DNA of 64,000 nucleotides from Trichinella spiralis (GCA_000181795.3 CM012955.1:10600501-10664500); one strand, 5' to 3'. Positions 23,138-42,702 are shown, numbered from the stretch's first letter. The notes: generated by a model from the sequence alone, not told the origin. Numbers and translations: made by a program.

Positions 23138-24303
23138 CAACACTCGCAATTTAGAAAACTTAATCTGAAAAAAATTCAAAATTACGCTACAGTGATCACT
23201 TGGTTAGATGTTACAGATCAATAATTTCGCAAACATTTTTTCAAATATAAAAATTCTCCAACAAACATCAGAAAATAAAACATCTATCACAGTAACAGCG
23301 TCACTGTACACATAACGTGTATTCACTTATACCTCTACACCATTTAAAATGGAATTAGTGTCATTTGCTTACAATATGATAGTTTAGAATTGTACAAATA
23401 TAATTATTAATTTGGAAAAATTTATTCAGTAACAAACAATACACCATTAACGTTAAAATGCATTGAGTTCCAGATAAAGCAGCAAAATTTTTACTTCAAT
23501 GTAGTTTAATATAAATCAATTACAACAAATTCATCAATTTCCCTCCAGCTTTCCATGTTCAAAATAAATGGAAGCTATACACCGACAAAATGTAAAACAT
23601 TCTGCATAATTCTCGTACGCTTATTGAATTTAACAGTTGAATCAGCAGTCGAACATCAGTTGCAAATAATATCGATTCGATGAAATTCTTAATAAAAATT
23701 ACCGTATCTGAAAAGCAGGTAAAAATACGGTGGAGTATTTTTATTAACCAATATTGCGACTAATTTCAATAAAGCAATGCTTGACATCAAAACCAGTGTT
23801 TTATTTTTAGTAAAAAAAATAATATATAAAACATGATTTTAATATTTTCACTGTTTGCATACATTATTGTTCAAAGTACATGTTCTGTTGTTTAAGTGAT
23901 GCTGCATTAATTTACTCATATGAAAAATTTTTTTAACTTATTTTTAACTAAATTGACTCATTTTTACATCAGAAGCAACAATTAGGATATTCTACGTAAT
24001 TTCTTTAACGCCAAAATATGACTGTGTAATATATTTTCTTTTATGATTTATTTGGATGCGCGAATAATAAATTAATATAAATTAAGTTATAAAAATTATT
24101 TTATTGCTTTTTTTAAACATGGAAAGTAAAAATAAATGGAAAAATAAAGGAAATTTTAAATAAAAAGAAAGGAACCATATGTTAATAATAAATTTGATAT
24201 TACTTTAAAATTGAACTTTAAACAATATTCACTTTAAGCTTAACAACTTTTGTTTAATCAATTTAAACAAAATGAAATTTCAGTTTTGTTTAAAGTACTT
24301 GAG
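23138..24303. other. Divergent intergenic region between MRPS27 and kinesin-13 genes
   Basis: About 1.2 kb of AT-rich DNA with promoters for both neighbours. Nothing coding. The kinesin side ends in a consensus TATA box; I see none on the MRPS27 side. Confidence 0.6.
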
Positions 24304-24316
24304 TATATAAAAGGGG
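24304..24316 (+). promoter_or_regulatory. TATA box of the kinesin-13 gene
   Basis: TATATAAAAGGGG is a full-consensus TATA box, 58 bp before the start codon at 24375. A transcription start 25-32 bp downstream would fall near 24335-24340 (TTTAGTCATTTTG), leaving a leader of about 40 nt. I noticed no comparable box in front of the other genes here. Confidence 0.7.
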
Positions 24317-24374
24317 TACTATCGGTGGTTTAGTCATTTTGCGATTTTGGTGAGGTAGGCGTTGGTGACAAAGT

Positions 24375-27906
<3,532 letters not shown>

Positions 27907-30900
27907 AGACGTGAAACTGGATAATTTGTTCACAATAACTATAATATTTAGCTAGTATTTAAAATTTTTTTGTTTTTAAATTTTCATTATCAAAATTCAT
28001 TTCTTAATGATAAATATAAAAAAATATAATAATAAATAATTAAAATTATTTTTATCAAAGAGTGTTGTTCGAAAAAAGAAAACTTTCACAAATGTACATC
28101 AAATAATGCGAAAGTTTTGCAATATGAAAAAAATGGTTCTTTGATGATCATCATTTGAATTTTTAATATTTCGAAAAGTGATAATGATTTGAAATTTAAA
28201 TATATACATAAAAGAGAGATTGTAAATTTGAATTTCTTTTGCAACTATTTGTGACGTGAGGAAATGCTGTGTGTGTGTTTTCCTTCTTTTTCGAAAGTTG
28301 TTTAGCTGTCGCAAACGCACCACACAGTGACATTTCACAAATTTTACCATATTTGTATTGTATTTCTGAACGCTACTGCGTTAAAAGTGACAAGCTTGAA
28401 TTGCGCAATTTGTCTGGTCGTTTGTGCTTGCTTATTCATCGTGCGTTTCTACTTTTTCAACATTCAACAACGAAATTGGAAGAGAATAATATGATCAAAA
28501 AATTATTCATCTTATTGTTTGTTTATTTGTTTAAATATATGCATATATTTGCATGTTCAAAAATTGTCGTGCAACGGTGAATTTGGGGATTTTCATTCCT
28601 TTTTTTCCCACTTTTACAACAACAAAGTCCATCCCACACGAACAGCATGTTTGCCAAAGGAGAAAATTGGATCACGTGGTGTGGTCATTGGAAAATTTGC
28701 AAATCGCGTGGGATGTTGGTGTTGTTGTCGTTGCTGTTTAGCTTGCATAACTTGCACAACACTTGACGTCAAAGCTGGCAAGTTGAAGCATCACTGTTCA
28801 TTTTTTTGGACGGTGCAATTTTTTCTCACTTTCTTTTATTTTATCAAAATTTTTATGTATGAATTTGTTGAAAATTTTCATTTATAGAAATCAATTGAAT
28901 AAAATGCATTATTTCTTATTTTATGAAATATTATTAATTTCATCCTTTCAATAAACGTGCATTTGATATGTTTGTTGTTTAAATAAATAATACTGAATAT
29001 TCAAATACCGAAAGCAGAAGAAGATATTTTAATTTTTCACATTTCCAGATGAATAATTTTTTTGTGATTATTAGAATAAAATAAAATGAAAGAGAAGCTT
29101 TTTGTTTCCATTGAACCGTGCGATTCTTTCTCAGTCTCAATCTTTCCGTCCCTCTGTTTGTGCAATTGCTTGTCAGCTATTTTCTATTTGCCTGTTGTTG
29201 ATTGAATATTAATTCAATGGTCCAGTTGAACGTTCCGTTTGACAAGCGGCGTGTTGGAGTTCCAAATTGACAAGCGAAAAAGCCCCTGTCAGGTGCCTTG
29301 AAGTCTGCTTGTTGCATTTTATTCATTTTAATTTCTCTCTCTCTCGCTTTTCCCATCTATATTTCTCTTTGCATTTGAATCTTCCGTGCTACTGTGAATC
29401 TGCTTCTTCGACCACACCCTTAAGTATATATTTTATTCCTTTTTTGCTTTTTTTTATAATTTTTGCTATTTGTATCTTTTTGAACAAATAAAACCCTCGA
29501 CAAAACGAAGATATGCATGATCCTTGGTTAGCATTGCTTTGATTGACAGCAAACAATTTCATACGGCACATTATCACCAATTTTTATGATTTGATGTAAT
29601 ATGCAAATTTCATTTCTTATTACTACTTGGTCTAAGGAAGGGGCTGTGGCTTTGAATAATAAATGCATTTGAAACATTAGCGTTCAATCAATCGGTCTCT
29701 CTTTTCGGCGATTCTTGTCTTTATGAAATTTAAGTTTTCAACTCTGTCAAACGATTTATTTTATCAGGGCAGAGAATTAATAATTTTTACCTTGAAAGTA
29801 GTCGCTTTTGATTTAAAAAATAATAATAATTCATTTTATACAACAAATAATAATAATAATAATGAAACACTAATGGAAATAAAAATTTAATTCCAAATAA
29901 TAACAATGATAGCGTTGAAATTAATTCCAAATTTATACATTCAATTTTATCAAACAAAAGGTTATCACGCGCTGCTGTTATGCAAAATATTATTTATGTA
30001 CACATTGCGAGGGCCGTGATGAATATGCTTTGTGCTCGAATGGGATTCAAAAGAGCCGATTCGCACCTGGACAAAGAATGCATCATCTGCTTGAATCATC
30101 ATGCAACAAAATCAGAAACTGCGACAAAAAATCTATTGATCAAGAGCTTCAAGCACGCCGTCCATCCAATTGGTCATTTGTTTTTGCTGTCAAATTTTGC
30201 GAACAACTCGAATCTAAAAACAGCCGGACAATGATCACCGGATCAACCAAAAATTTCCTCATCCTTCAATGCTGAAAGATGAACAATTTGCCAAATCTTA
30301 AAGCTTGATGCAATTTTGGATTGTCAAAATCCGCTTCTCCACGTGAAGCAGTGAACAAATTGACTTCCACTTGACAATTGGAAAACTGTGAGCATTTTTT
30401 TTCGTTTCTGCCAAATTTGTAACATATTGCAAATTGCTAACTTCAATTATGCTCATTTCACAATTTCTTCTTCTTCAAGAAGCTAAATTTTTTTTCTTCT
30501 TCTAATCTTTCCCTCTTTCTCACAAAAAAATCAACATTACATCCTCATCATCAGCCAACAATCAGCCCATTTATTCCCCATAGCTTAATTTGCATATCAT
30601 ATCATTATTAATTGCTTATTGGCGCTGTTAAGCGGCACAGTTCTTTCTGTTCAATAGTGGACGACAACTTTTTCTTCATCCAAATTGACATGTGATTTTG
30701 GAAAACAATTTTCCCAAATCATCACCGATTGTCATCAGCTAATCGCAGGCGAAAAATTAATTCATACTGGCCACGCTTTTTCACTCTTGTACTCGTAGTT
30801 GAATGAATATTTGAACTTTGCAAAAAATTGATCAAAATTTTTACTTATTTCCTTTCTGGCTTGGCATGCATTCATTTATGAACCACATACATGCACGCCT

Positions 30901-31820
30901 TTTGATGTAAACATGCTTTTGCACTATTTTACAATAGCATTTCACTTTTACATACACGTGCTGTGCAAGCGCTGTGACGTGTTGGAAATTTTCGAATTTT
31001 TGCATTCCAAAACAGTTGACGATAGAATTGAATGGAAAAAGAAAACCCCTTTGAATGTATTTGAAAAAAAAGGCACAGCACAATTGCAAAATATTATATA
31101 GTAAGGTGAACGTGGATGAGAATGCCAATTCTAGTGGGTAATAATTTCCTGCATTTTTCAATGTTCGAGGATTGCACTTCTATAGTAGCAGTAGTTGTTG
31201 TAGTAGTGTAAGTAAGCTTTTGTTATCCATTTGCTGCTTTACCCCCGGAGTGGATTTTTCTGATATCCAGCGACACCTCCTCGACTTCATTCAGTTCCCA
31301 TCGCACTTTCACATTCATTCACCTGGCGACCAACACCCGCTGTGCCAAATGGTCAACACGTGCATGTCCGGTCAACGGAAATTGCGCAGTCGAACAATGT
31401 GGTTTTGCAATCATCAGCTCAGAGAAGGTCGTCTTTTCCGTTGCTTCTTTCACTTGGGTCACTGGTTCGGTCGTCACTCGTTAACATTTTCACGGCCATT
31501 CAAACTCCGCCTCCAAAAGCTTCAACCATTCAGAAAGAACCAAACTTATACGATAGCTCATTTTGTCAAGCAATGATGACAAATTACCTTGTCGCAGAAA
31601 GCTGCCCAAGCTTATACTCTCAGCATTTGTGTCATTTTTACACCGCGTTGCCTTGCTATCACTTCACCAAATCTTCCGTTGTCACTACCATGTGTTGTTT
31701 TTATGCTGCTCGTTTTTTTTTAAATTTTCTTATATTCTTTTGTTTTATGCTTTTTTTGTTCATGTGATGCATTGCGTTATTTTGTTTCGTATTTTACATT
31801 TAAAAAAACCAATATTGCAG
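27907..31820. other. Long intergenic and upstream region of the KLF gene
   Basis: About 3.9 kb. It begins with the kinesin 3' UTR and is mostly AT-rich. Patches near 28.6-28.8, 29.1-29.4 and 31.2-31.6 kb are less AT-rich and could hold control elements or untranslated exons of the KLF gene. The frame at 31563-31820 is open into the KLF start but is separated from it by a good acceptor (ATTGCAG at 31814-31820), so I treat it as intron. No RNA gene or repeat family is evident. Confidence 0.55.
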
Positions 31821-33394
<1,574 letters not shown>

Positions 33395-34290
33395 ATGGAA
33401 ATTTCATTCCAGCCTTATATGGACATAGCAATCCGTTAGTGTTGTTTTTGATGCAATTCATTCTAGCCTGTGATATTTTCAAATTTTCGTAGATATTCTG
33501 CTGTGAATTTGCTTTAACACTTCTTGGTTTCATCAATGGATTCCCTATTCCAAATATCCCCGGTGAGAATTTTTTACCATTATTTTTTATTTGACTTATC
33601 GTCACATACTATATAGAATTTTATTACATTTTTATGTACTGTATATAATACATGAGTTTATGTGAGATCTACAGAAAGTTAACATGCCAAGTAAATTGAA
33701 AAGCGTGAAATGAATATGGTTGTCACGCTTAAATGCTTAGAAGATGCTCCATTTAAAAGCCATACATCTTATTTAAATGAGCACTTCTTGTAACGAATTA
33801 AGTGCCAATGTTCAACTGCATAGTGCTATAAGCTGTGATTATTCATAACTTGTTGTCGCTCTAGACGGTCTGTCGGATGCCAGTCTGTGTTTGCATAGAA
33901 CAGATCAATATAATACACTTAACCTATTTTTGCATGTCAGATGCATATTATGAAAGTAGTCTCGTTGAGTTGATACATGAAAACAACCAAAGAAAGCCAT
34001 GTAAGCCCAATGTTCATCAATAGAGAGGCTAGCCACAGGTCGTATAGAATAAAACTTATTAGCAGAAAGGTCAGAGCACTGAAACAAAAAACCAATTTGA
34101 CCTGCTGTGATGAGGAATAATGATCAGAATTAGTTTATACAAAATTCATACATTACAGCTAGATTGCTTTTGGTTTGAATTTTATTGAATTTAATTATGC
34201 ATACTTGAATATCATGAATGATCACCATCGTCTGTTTTCATCTGAAATCAAAAGTCGTACATGACAAAACTGCACAGCAGTATGCATGTA
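33395..34290. other. Convergent 3' region between KLF and K2P channel genes
   Basis: About 0.9 kb with no convincing gene. A minus-strand frame at 33171-33605 is a shadow of the zinc-finger exon and its 3' UTR. Confidence 0.6.
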
Positions 34291-37200
34291 TTACGTAGAA
34301 ATGAAAGATGGCATCAGTGAAAGTTTCTGACGCTTGATTTCTTCAATAACAGCTTGCTTGTCTTTTTCTTTTGCATCGCGCCATATGTATTGAACATAAA
34401 TGTGAGAGCGAATTTTTGCCCCTGGATCGTTGGGCTGAATTATAGTACAAATTCGATGAAACGAAGGGCACCTTTTCCAGAAACTGTACACTCGAGTCGT
34501 CTTATATACATCCTTTGGTGACAATGATTCGACTCTTTTCGCTGACTTTGCGATGGATAATCTCGAGTCGGCTGATTTCGCAGTGGCTGACTTATCCAAG
34601 ACAAGAGAAGGAATAAACTTTGAAGAACCTGCAAAACTTTTTCTCGATTTACTTGTCGGATAAGCGGCAACAACCTTTCCTCCTGACACGACAGCGTTGA
34701 CTCGTTCAAAAATTTTCATATTTGCCGAATGATAAAACTTTGCTGGATGAACATGGCAAGTCCAATTTGGATCCTTCTTAGTCAGCAAGCTTGTCTGACA
34801 AAGCAAAATATCGTAAGCAAACTGAAACAATATTGTACTTGTGCTTTCTTTTCTACCTGAAGTTTTCCACCGTCCAATACAAAGCAGAGATCATGCGTCA
34901 ATTTGTCTGGCCACTCATCGGGGTCATTTACCTGAGGAAAAACGAACTTTCCTTGAGAAGCATTTTCCACTTCAATAGACTGTGTAGGAGAAGAAGTGAG
35001 AGATGAAACTGGTGATGATTCAGAAATATTCGGACTGGATGATGATATTTCAGACAAATCAAAATTTTCCGTTTCCGTAGGTGAAAGAATTTCACTACTT
35101 TGCGTCATCAAAAATTCTTTAACGGAATCCGATAGCTCACTATTTCCGGTACTACAATGAAGAAACAATGACTTCAATGATTCATCAGTTGCGCATGATT
35201 GCTTGCACCATTCCAATCAAGTACATTATACGACTGAACGGTGCAACTAGAAATGAACAGCAAACGCTTTAAACACTTACTCTGGTTGTGATTGAATATC
35301 AGCATGTTCATTATCTGAAGGTTCAGTTTTTGAAAATAACAAATCCTATAATGGAATATGTTATATTTAGACAAAACACGGTATGCCATTACTTCAGGAA
35401 GTGAATCAGCTTCATTGAACAGTAGCGGCACTTCCGCGGAGTAAGCACGACGAACACCAACGTCTCTGCAGCATAATACAATGTCATGCACAGGTTAAAC
35501 GTTTTCAAAAAATGAATACTTGGGTTGATCTGAACAGTAAAGTTGCACTGATTTTACAGAAGATGGACGTTCGTTTCGAACGAACAACGAAAGCCTATTT
35601 CTTGCAGATTCAAGCAGCGAAACGGTATCAGAGAGCGGAAATGTAGACATTTCGACCTTTTCATTATTACTCGATAAAACACTTCTGTAAACACTCATTT
35701 TAATTGCAAATAAATTATTTGAAAGGTAAGTAATAAAGTGATCAACTAAGAGAATACAAACAATGCTTACTGGTGAGATGTTTCAACTGATGAAGACCAA
35801 AATGATGATAAAAAATATGTTCCCATATTAGGTAGATTTGTTGACTTCACTAACGAAAATTGTTGTACTTCAATTTGTCTAAATCAAAAAAGAACTTATA
35901 CCAATGGACATTTGCAGTAGATTAACATTTAATAATCAACAATACGTTTATATAAAACCATAATATATTCAACCCTTGTAAGTTTGCATACTTTTAACGA
36001 TTTAATTAATAGAGCAATTTATGTAAACATGAGAAAATAATTCATTAAATTAAATTCAACAGCACATCAATAACTTTAAATTGCATTACTCAATTTAGAT
36101 TTGAATTTATATATTTGAATAATTTTTATTTTATTATATAGAATTGCAGCAAACACTCACTCAGTTTCTTCAGATAACAACGGTTCATTATCCAAAGGAA
36201 AATGTAGTACATTTGTCGGTCTATTCAAGAAAGGTACTGATTCTTCAAATTTAGTGTCATCATAGTAAGAAATTTGTTCAGGTAGCTCCTCAGCAGGTCC
36301 TTTAATTCTACAAATTGTTAATTTTATTAAAATGTGGCATAATGCAAAGTATATTGCAAAACATTGTAACGAGAAATTGTGTTTGTCGGTAACTGCTTTG
36401 TCGGTGCAATGCTTTTTCCGTATGAACTTTAAAGATAAATATTAGAAAAGCTATTAGGTGCATTAAAAGTTACTTTTCAACGTATATTTTTATTTAGATG
36501 AAATACAGTTCAACTATTAAACATCTGCGACGTAAAATAAGCAAAACAGAAATATATTGCATGATTTTTTGATAAAATTATAATCCGTATAATCTCAAAA
36601 TCCTCATTAATAATTCCAAAATTTTACTAAAAAATCAAAACAAATACATACTGATTTATGGATTTTAGATAACTTTCAATGCATTCCGTAGTTTTCAAAG
36701 CTAACAGTTGTTTTTCTTCTTTTATGCGCTTGTGACGCAAGTAGCGAATCAGATCAGCGCCTTTTAATCGTCTTCCAAAATAATGTATCTTTGTAATATA
36801 CCTAGTTCCGACTAGATCAATGCACATAGTGGTGATTGCAATTCCAAGAGCTGTGTAGCAATATAAAATGATGTACCACCTAAAAACTTTAAAAATTTGC
36901 ATATCTTTACATTGGTGATCAAACTACAATTCTCTCGTGCAAATTGATTCTAGTATTGCATGTAAAATTATATAAATTTACCAAAGTATTAGCAAATATT
37001 GATATTGAAAAACTTGCTATAATTAACATTGAAATTTTAAATGCAGTATAGCTCAGAGTAAAGTTTCAAACCAGACTCTCTATGCAGATGTATGTTCTTA
37101 ACTTTGCAAATAAAAGTTAATGAAACATTTTTGAAGAAAATACTACATCTTACGGATCATTCTTTGGCACAAAATCTCCAAAGCCAACCGTGGAAATGCT

Positions 37201-38102
37201 GATAAAGCAAAAATACAAAGAATCCATAAATGACCATCGCTCCATAGAAGTAAAAAGAAGGGCACCAGCAGCGTTGTAAAATACGAAAATTGACAACACA
37301 AAAAATGCAGATATTCCCGTGTCGTCGACCACAATATCTTCATAAGTCAGTGAAGTTGTTTCAAAATTGTCATAGTTATTCAGTCCTTTCAGTAATGGGA
37401 ACCTGATGGCAATGTTTTTCATTAGCAACATTTTTCCGCGTTGAATTTTGTTATACAAGAAGACCACAGTTTCAGATAAAAATTTTCCCAAATTGCCAAT
37501 AGTAATTATAGCCAAAGGACATCCAAAAAGTGCAAATATGATGCACAACAATCGCCCTTCGGCAGTCATTGGCACAACATTTCCATAGCCTAAAATTTTT
37601 ATAAAATGCAAGCCTGACAACAGAGAATGCAAATACAAAATTTACCAATAGTGACCATTGTAGTTATGGCAAAAAATACCGAAGATTGTATTGTCCAAAC
37701 GGAATTGGAAATTTCACTTGTATCACCAGAGCTAGAATAGTCGATCATGTCGACGGTAACAAAATCAGTTTCAAATGCTTCACATAATACAACTTTCAGA
37801 TCATGCAAACCTTTCGAAGCTTGAAAATACCAGCTTGTTTTCGATAAATTAATATGGGATCGTTCTTTTTGAAGAAAATTTAAAAAATTACGCGTAGAAT
37901 CAACAATACGCTGAATTTTGTCTGATTTTACAAAGCGTTCGTTCTGTGCTTCAATGTAATAAAAAACCAAAGCGCCCAGAATTGCATATACCATGCAGAC
38001 AACAACCAAAGCAACGTGAGGTAAAGACAGCTTAAAATAGTGAACAAATTTCCGAATCGACAAAACTTCTGATGTCCATCGGGGATCTGCTTCGGATGGC
38101 AT
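34291..38102 (-). CDS. Two-pore-domain (TWK/K2P) potassium channel with unusually long C-terminal tail
   Basis: Model (minus): 38102-37646, 37589-37154, 36879-36652, 36307-36161, 35878-35771, 35684-35520, 35465-35393, 35345-35281, 35151-34857 and 34821-34291, giving 834 residues. TM1 lies at about residues 28-50 (VALVVVCMVYAILGALVFYY). The first filter is TIGYG followed by NVVP (about 150), the second TVGFGD (about 285). TM2-TM4 are clear, and TM4 runs into CIDLVGTRYITKIHYFGRR, a TWK signature of nematodes. Such channels carry background K+ current. An intron splits the first Gly codon of GYG in pore 1, a position known to be conserved in K2P genes. The remaining roughly 460 residues are cytoplasmic, Ser-rich and acidic (SEISSSSPNISESSPVSS), then basic. 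Nearly all tail introns are phase 2 and every junction closes, so the tail belongs to this gene. Confidence 0.92.
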
Positions 38103-41100
38103 CTTCAATATTTGAACAATGCAAAAATATTTTAGAAAACACTTTTCAATTGTCCGGCAGAAACTGGCTTTTCAAACAACATTCCATACTGTGCAGCCAT
38201 CGAGACAGTATTTCAGCGCTAGTAAACTTCAAGCAGCTTAAATCACCGGGAAGCAACTGTTAGTTAGCAGCTGACGTTAAATTATGCTCAACGTGGTCCC
38301 TCTTCCTTCTCTCAAGGAGGCACAATTATTGCTCTTGAGGATCGTTAATTTCATGCGACCGTTTGCTCAAGCAACCTATATTTAGTTTTAAATCACTTTC
38401 GTCTCAGTGCATGCCTGACGATCGATTTATTCAACAGCAACCACCTAAAGTATTGAATTTGTAAAGGTACATCAGGCAATGAAATAAGAAAAAAAAAACA
38501 ACACGAAAGTTTGCACCATATATTAGAAGTGTTTCTCCTGTCAGTGCAGCTGAAACTTAATTATCAAAATTAAACGACAAAAATAAACCAAAGTTTCATT
38601 ATTTTTATGAAATATACTGAATCCAATCCAATTTGTATAACGTAAACTTTTCTTTGAATGCAAAATTATTTGAGATATTTGATAAAGAATAATTTATTTC
38701 GTGTTTAATTACAGTTTTGTAATTAAATTGCTGGGAGTTGCTTGAAATAAATTTTGAATAAGCTCATTGTATTGGAGAGTTGAATTACAATAGAGTAAAT
38801 TTTAAAAACAAGAATTTTCAAACAAGTTTGCATTGAATTGCACATCTTAGACCAACTGCAATTATTGATCTGTAACATGCAACTGAAGTTAGTGAAAATG
38901 TAAAAAATTATGCAGCTGCCACTTTGAAATGTAAATCTATATTTCTCGAACCAGGTTTCAGTTTCCTATAGTTAAATATCGTCAAGTTATTATTTCATTC
39001 TATCTTTTTCTATAACCTGCTTAAATAATTACTTTGATTAGTTTTAATAAATTTACTTTTTCCATTTCCCAACACAAATATTCTCATCTTTCAAAAATTT
39101 TCATTATGCAATAAAAGATGCTGTACAGCTTAATTCAAATAAGAAGTGCAGGTCTGTGTTTTTGTATTTGCATTTTTGCATTGGACATTCTTGAAAGTGC
39201 GCTTCAAAGTGATTTTGCGATTGTTTATCACAAATAGCACCAAACAGTTCCCCAGGGTAGAATAATTTTTATAAGACATTGGCAATGGTGTGATGTAGCT
39301 GAATGTCAGCCGTACAGCCAATTTCACGCCACATCATGCTAATGTGCAATTTTTTCTGACAAGCGTATATAGTAAGTTTTGATTGCTAAAAATCGATGCA
39401 GTAATTATCCAATCTGCTGTTTAAGGTCAACAAAACAGAACCATGGGTTTTTCATTGATCAGATGCGTTTGTTTGAAGGAAAAGACCAAGCGTAAAAATC
39501 TGAAACTATTCAAACAGAAAAAGTCACGTCTTGTTGACAAGAAGCAATAAAATCCCATGCAAAGTGTAATTCGTTTGTAAATTCTTCTGCTTAAACAATT
39601 ATCTTGATTTTTTATCAGATTTTTATAAACTTAAATCTGAAAGCATGCATAAATAATATTATTCAAGTAGAAAAAAACTCAATGATACAATTAATTGCTT
39701 TTTTGTAAATGATTTCTACAACAAGCTTTAAATCTATCAATATAATATTAGTAAATATATGTCATAAAAATATGCGATCTTAACTGAACATATTTTTGAC
39801 AATCTCTGCTAATAGTGAGATAAACAAAGGTAGTAGATTTACACATGTTTGCATGTGACCATTAAGTTAGGCATTTATAATTTTAATTAGTCAAAATTTG
39901 ATTATAATTAGGTGACTTCTATTCAAAATGAAATTATAAAATTGTTGTAATCAAATGACAGATGAGTAAATTGATTATTTTAAATTATTATTATAAAATG
40001 ACAACTTTATTACAGTACACATCAATTGACATATGTAAAAGCTGTGAAGTCTTTTGGTCAACAGTAAGGAAATGCCAAAACAAGCGAATGCATAATTGTT
40101 TTTTCAGTTAAATAAGCTGGAATGTATCATGATAAATGAAAAGTAACAAATGATTAATTTAGCATGCAATTTAGCAAATTTGAAACTTCTGTCATATGAT
40201 TGTTTTCGACATTTCAAATTTTATATCACACAGCAATCATTTGAAAAACATTATTTATTTATTTCAGTGATTTAATTATTTCAAATCATTTAAAAAGCAA
40301 CTTGCATAATAACTTGCATCAATAATTCTGCTTAAATTCAATTAACCTTTCGTTTAAACGTGGCTTAAAATATAAGCTTCACTATCTCTCATTAATACCT
40401 CCTCCGAATGTAAATTATACTCCAAACTTATCATGCACTGTTGAATTTCAAATGTAACAATTCAGAAAGACTTTGAAAGTTATAAATAAATTTCACTAAT
40501 AAATAGATATTTAAGTTAACATTGTGGCATCATTAAATTCCCCAAAGCAGAGAACAATGCTCCGCTATTTTTACATGCTACTGTTCTCAACGACAAGAAC
40601 TTAATAAAATTTTATAAATATAAATGAAAATCATAGAAACATTTATTCATTTATTTCTTTTTTCAATATACTCAAAAAACAACTTACAAATAATTTTTCA
40701 AATACGAGAACATCTGTAGTATGGTGTTAAATAAGGCATAATATTTTTTGTTTGTTTGCTTGTTTTTATAATAAGCGGAAGTTTGATAAGCTGCTTACTT
40801 TAGAAGTGAAGTGTAGCCGCGTAAAATGATCAAAAGCTCCATATTGCAGGAATCACTTGAAATTGTCATCGAGCGATAATGCTTTGATGCGGGCGTGAAA
40901 TGCATGCAATAATTAAAATAGCGTGCAAATGTTAATACGTTGGAAAGCGTTAATTGTACCGGCTAAAGGCAAGCCATATTTTTGGATGAAATTTCTTCCT
41001 TTGTTTATGATGAATCACACAGCATTTTACAGTGCAATGATTTTGTTGCATTAGAAATATCAATTAATTTAGCAGCGTTTGTCCGATCACAGTTTACTTT

Positions 41101-42702
41101 TGAAATATTGAAATGTGCAGATTTTGAAATCAATATATCAATTGCTTGATAAAACGGAACAAAAAAGAACTTTATTTATTATACATTTCAGCATTGCGAT
41201 GCATTCAGTAACAAGTGCGCCAAGATCATATTCAGATTATTTAAAAGAAATTAAATTTTCCGAGATTAATGTGGATTTTTGAAGTGAAAATATTCAGCAC
41301 TGCAATGGTTGTTTGCTTCAACATGCAAAACCCATTTTAAAACATTAATCACAGCCAGATTAAATAATAACTATGCAACAAAAGAAACAGATGCATCTCT
41401 GCAAATTGAATTGGAAATTTTCAAAAACAAAAATTTCCTATATTAAAATTAATATGGACTTTTATTTATAATTTTGGACGCATAATTTTGCAACATTCCA
41501 AGAAGCCATATCAATTTTACTTCCGCGCTAGTCGAATCACTAATCTCATTTTAAATAACACAAACAGATATATTTTTTAATTGTCATTTACTTTATCTTT
41601 CGAATAAATTTAAAGATAAAATTTCAACTGTCAATGTAAACTTGCATTCTAAAAAAAATTTTGAAAGACCAACAAAAAATTCATTTTCATAACAGCGCAG
41701 TGACGTGTGGTAATTTTTTGTTAAACGATGGCATTAAAATCGTCGAAATGAAATAAATTTTGATTGAAAAAAAAACAATAAAAAACAGATCAAAAATGTG
41801 CAATGCTAAAAAAAAATTTTATATGAAACGTGAAAATCACATTTTGTGCTCGCGAAGTGGACTGTATTTGATTTACATAGAGATGCTAATTTTGTAGAGA
41901 AATGTGATCACCAGTGCTGAGGATAAATGAAGTCCATTTTAATCAGTATACGAAAATGAAAGCAGAAAAAATTTGAATAGCAATTCGAATGAGGCGAGTA
42001 TATATATACATTTTTTTTTCTCTTATTTCTTATCTTTCTCTGCTCGTATACAAAAAAAGTGCAATAAATTGCATATTGATGTTCAAGTTTTCACACACGA
42101 ATTTTACTCTCAAGAGCAGAAATGATATGCGATGCAAAATTTCCAATACGCTTCAAATTATTGCATTCAAGTTACAATATGAATAGTTGAATGGGAATTG
42201 CAAATTTTTATTTGCTTCACTTCCGCTCGGAGAAAGCTTCAATCAAAAGATGCCGCTCCATAGCTGCTGTCCTGTTGAAAAAGGGCCATTCTGGGTTGGG
42301 TGTTCAGTTATAGTTTTATTTCTAATACGTGAGGGAATGTGTTTTCAAGATGCACACACTGATTGACATCTCAAATGCTTGAAGCTAAATTTTATAGTCC
42401 ATTCACGAACATCTCTTTTACACTTGGCCAATATCTGTTGCGCGAGTTTGTCGCATGCAGTTTGGCAAATGTGGCGGGTGCGCACACTAATACTCGTTTC
42501 TTTACATTCATATTGAACGAACGACTTTTTTTCTTCAATATTATTATAATCATTTTGCTGAATATTTAAATATTTTCCGTTTTGTGATATTTATGCAAAT
42601 TTATTTTTCCCCTGAAATGTACTAACTGGATGAAGAAAGTGGTTGCTTTGAATTTCTTTGGCAACGTGAAAATATACAAACGAAAAGAATTGCAGTAATA
42701 AA
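38103..42702. other. 4.6 kb gene-poor divergent region between K2P channel and GPCR genes
   Basis: Very AT-rich DNA with short frames only. It holds the weak 35-codon candidate at 39443-39550. It presumably contains promoters and distal enhancers for two neuronal-type genes. The stretch 42200-42500 is slightly richer in G+C and may be the GPCR promoter. Confidence 0.55.
39443..39550 (+). CDS. Possible 35-residue basic peptide or last exon
   Basis: ATG in a good context (ACCATGG) opens 35 codons: MGFSLIRCVCL, then a strongly basic run. The TAA stop lies inside an AATAAA poly(A) signal (39546-39551). Two Cys near the start and the polybasic stretch recall lipid-anchored peptides, but Phe at position 3 argues against standard N-myristoylation. 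It could also be the end of an unseen longer gene or chance. Confidence 0.2.
   Translation: MGFSLIRCVCLKEKTKRKNLKLFKQKKSRLVDKKQ

Noticed and set aside
28269-28887. Overlapping plus-strand frames of 60-120 codons after kinesin-13
   Set aside because: Phe/Ile/Cys-rich translations without domains or supporting splice sites; they fit chance frames in AT-rich DNA.
31563-31820. In-frame extension of the KLF reading frame upstream of its ATG
   Set aside because: It is hydrophobic, low in complexity and ends in a good acceptor (ATTGCAG) right before the ATG, so it is most likely intron.
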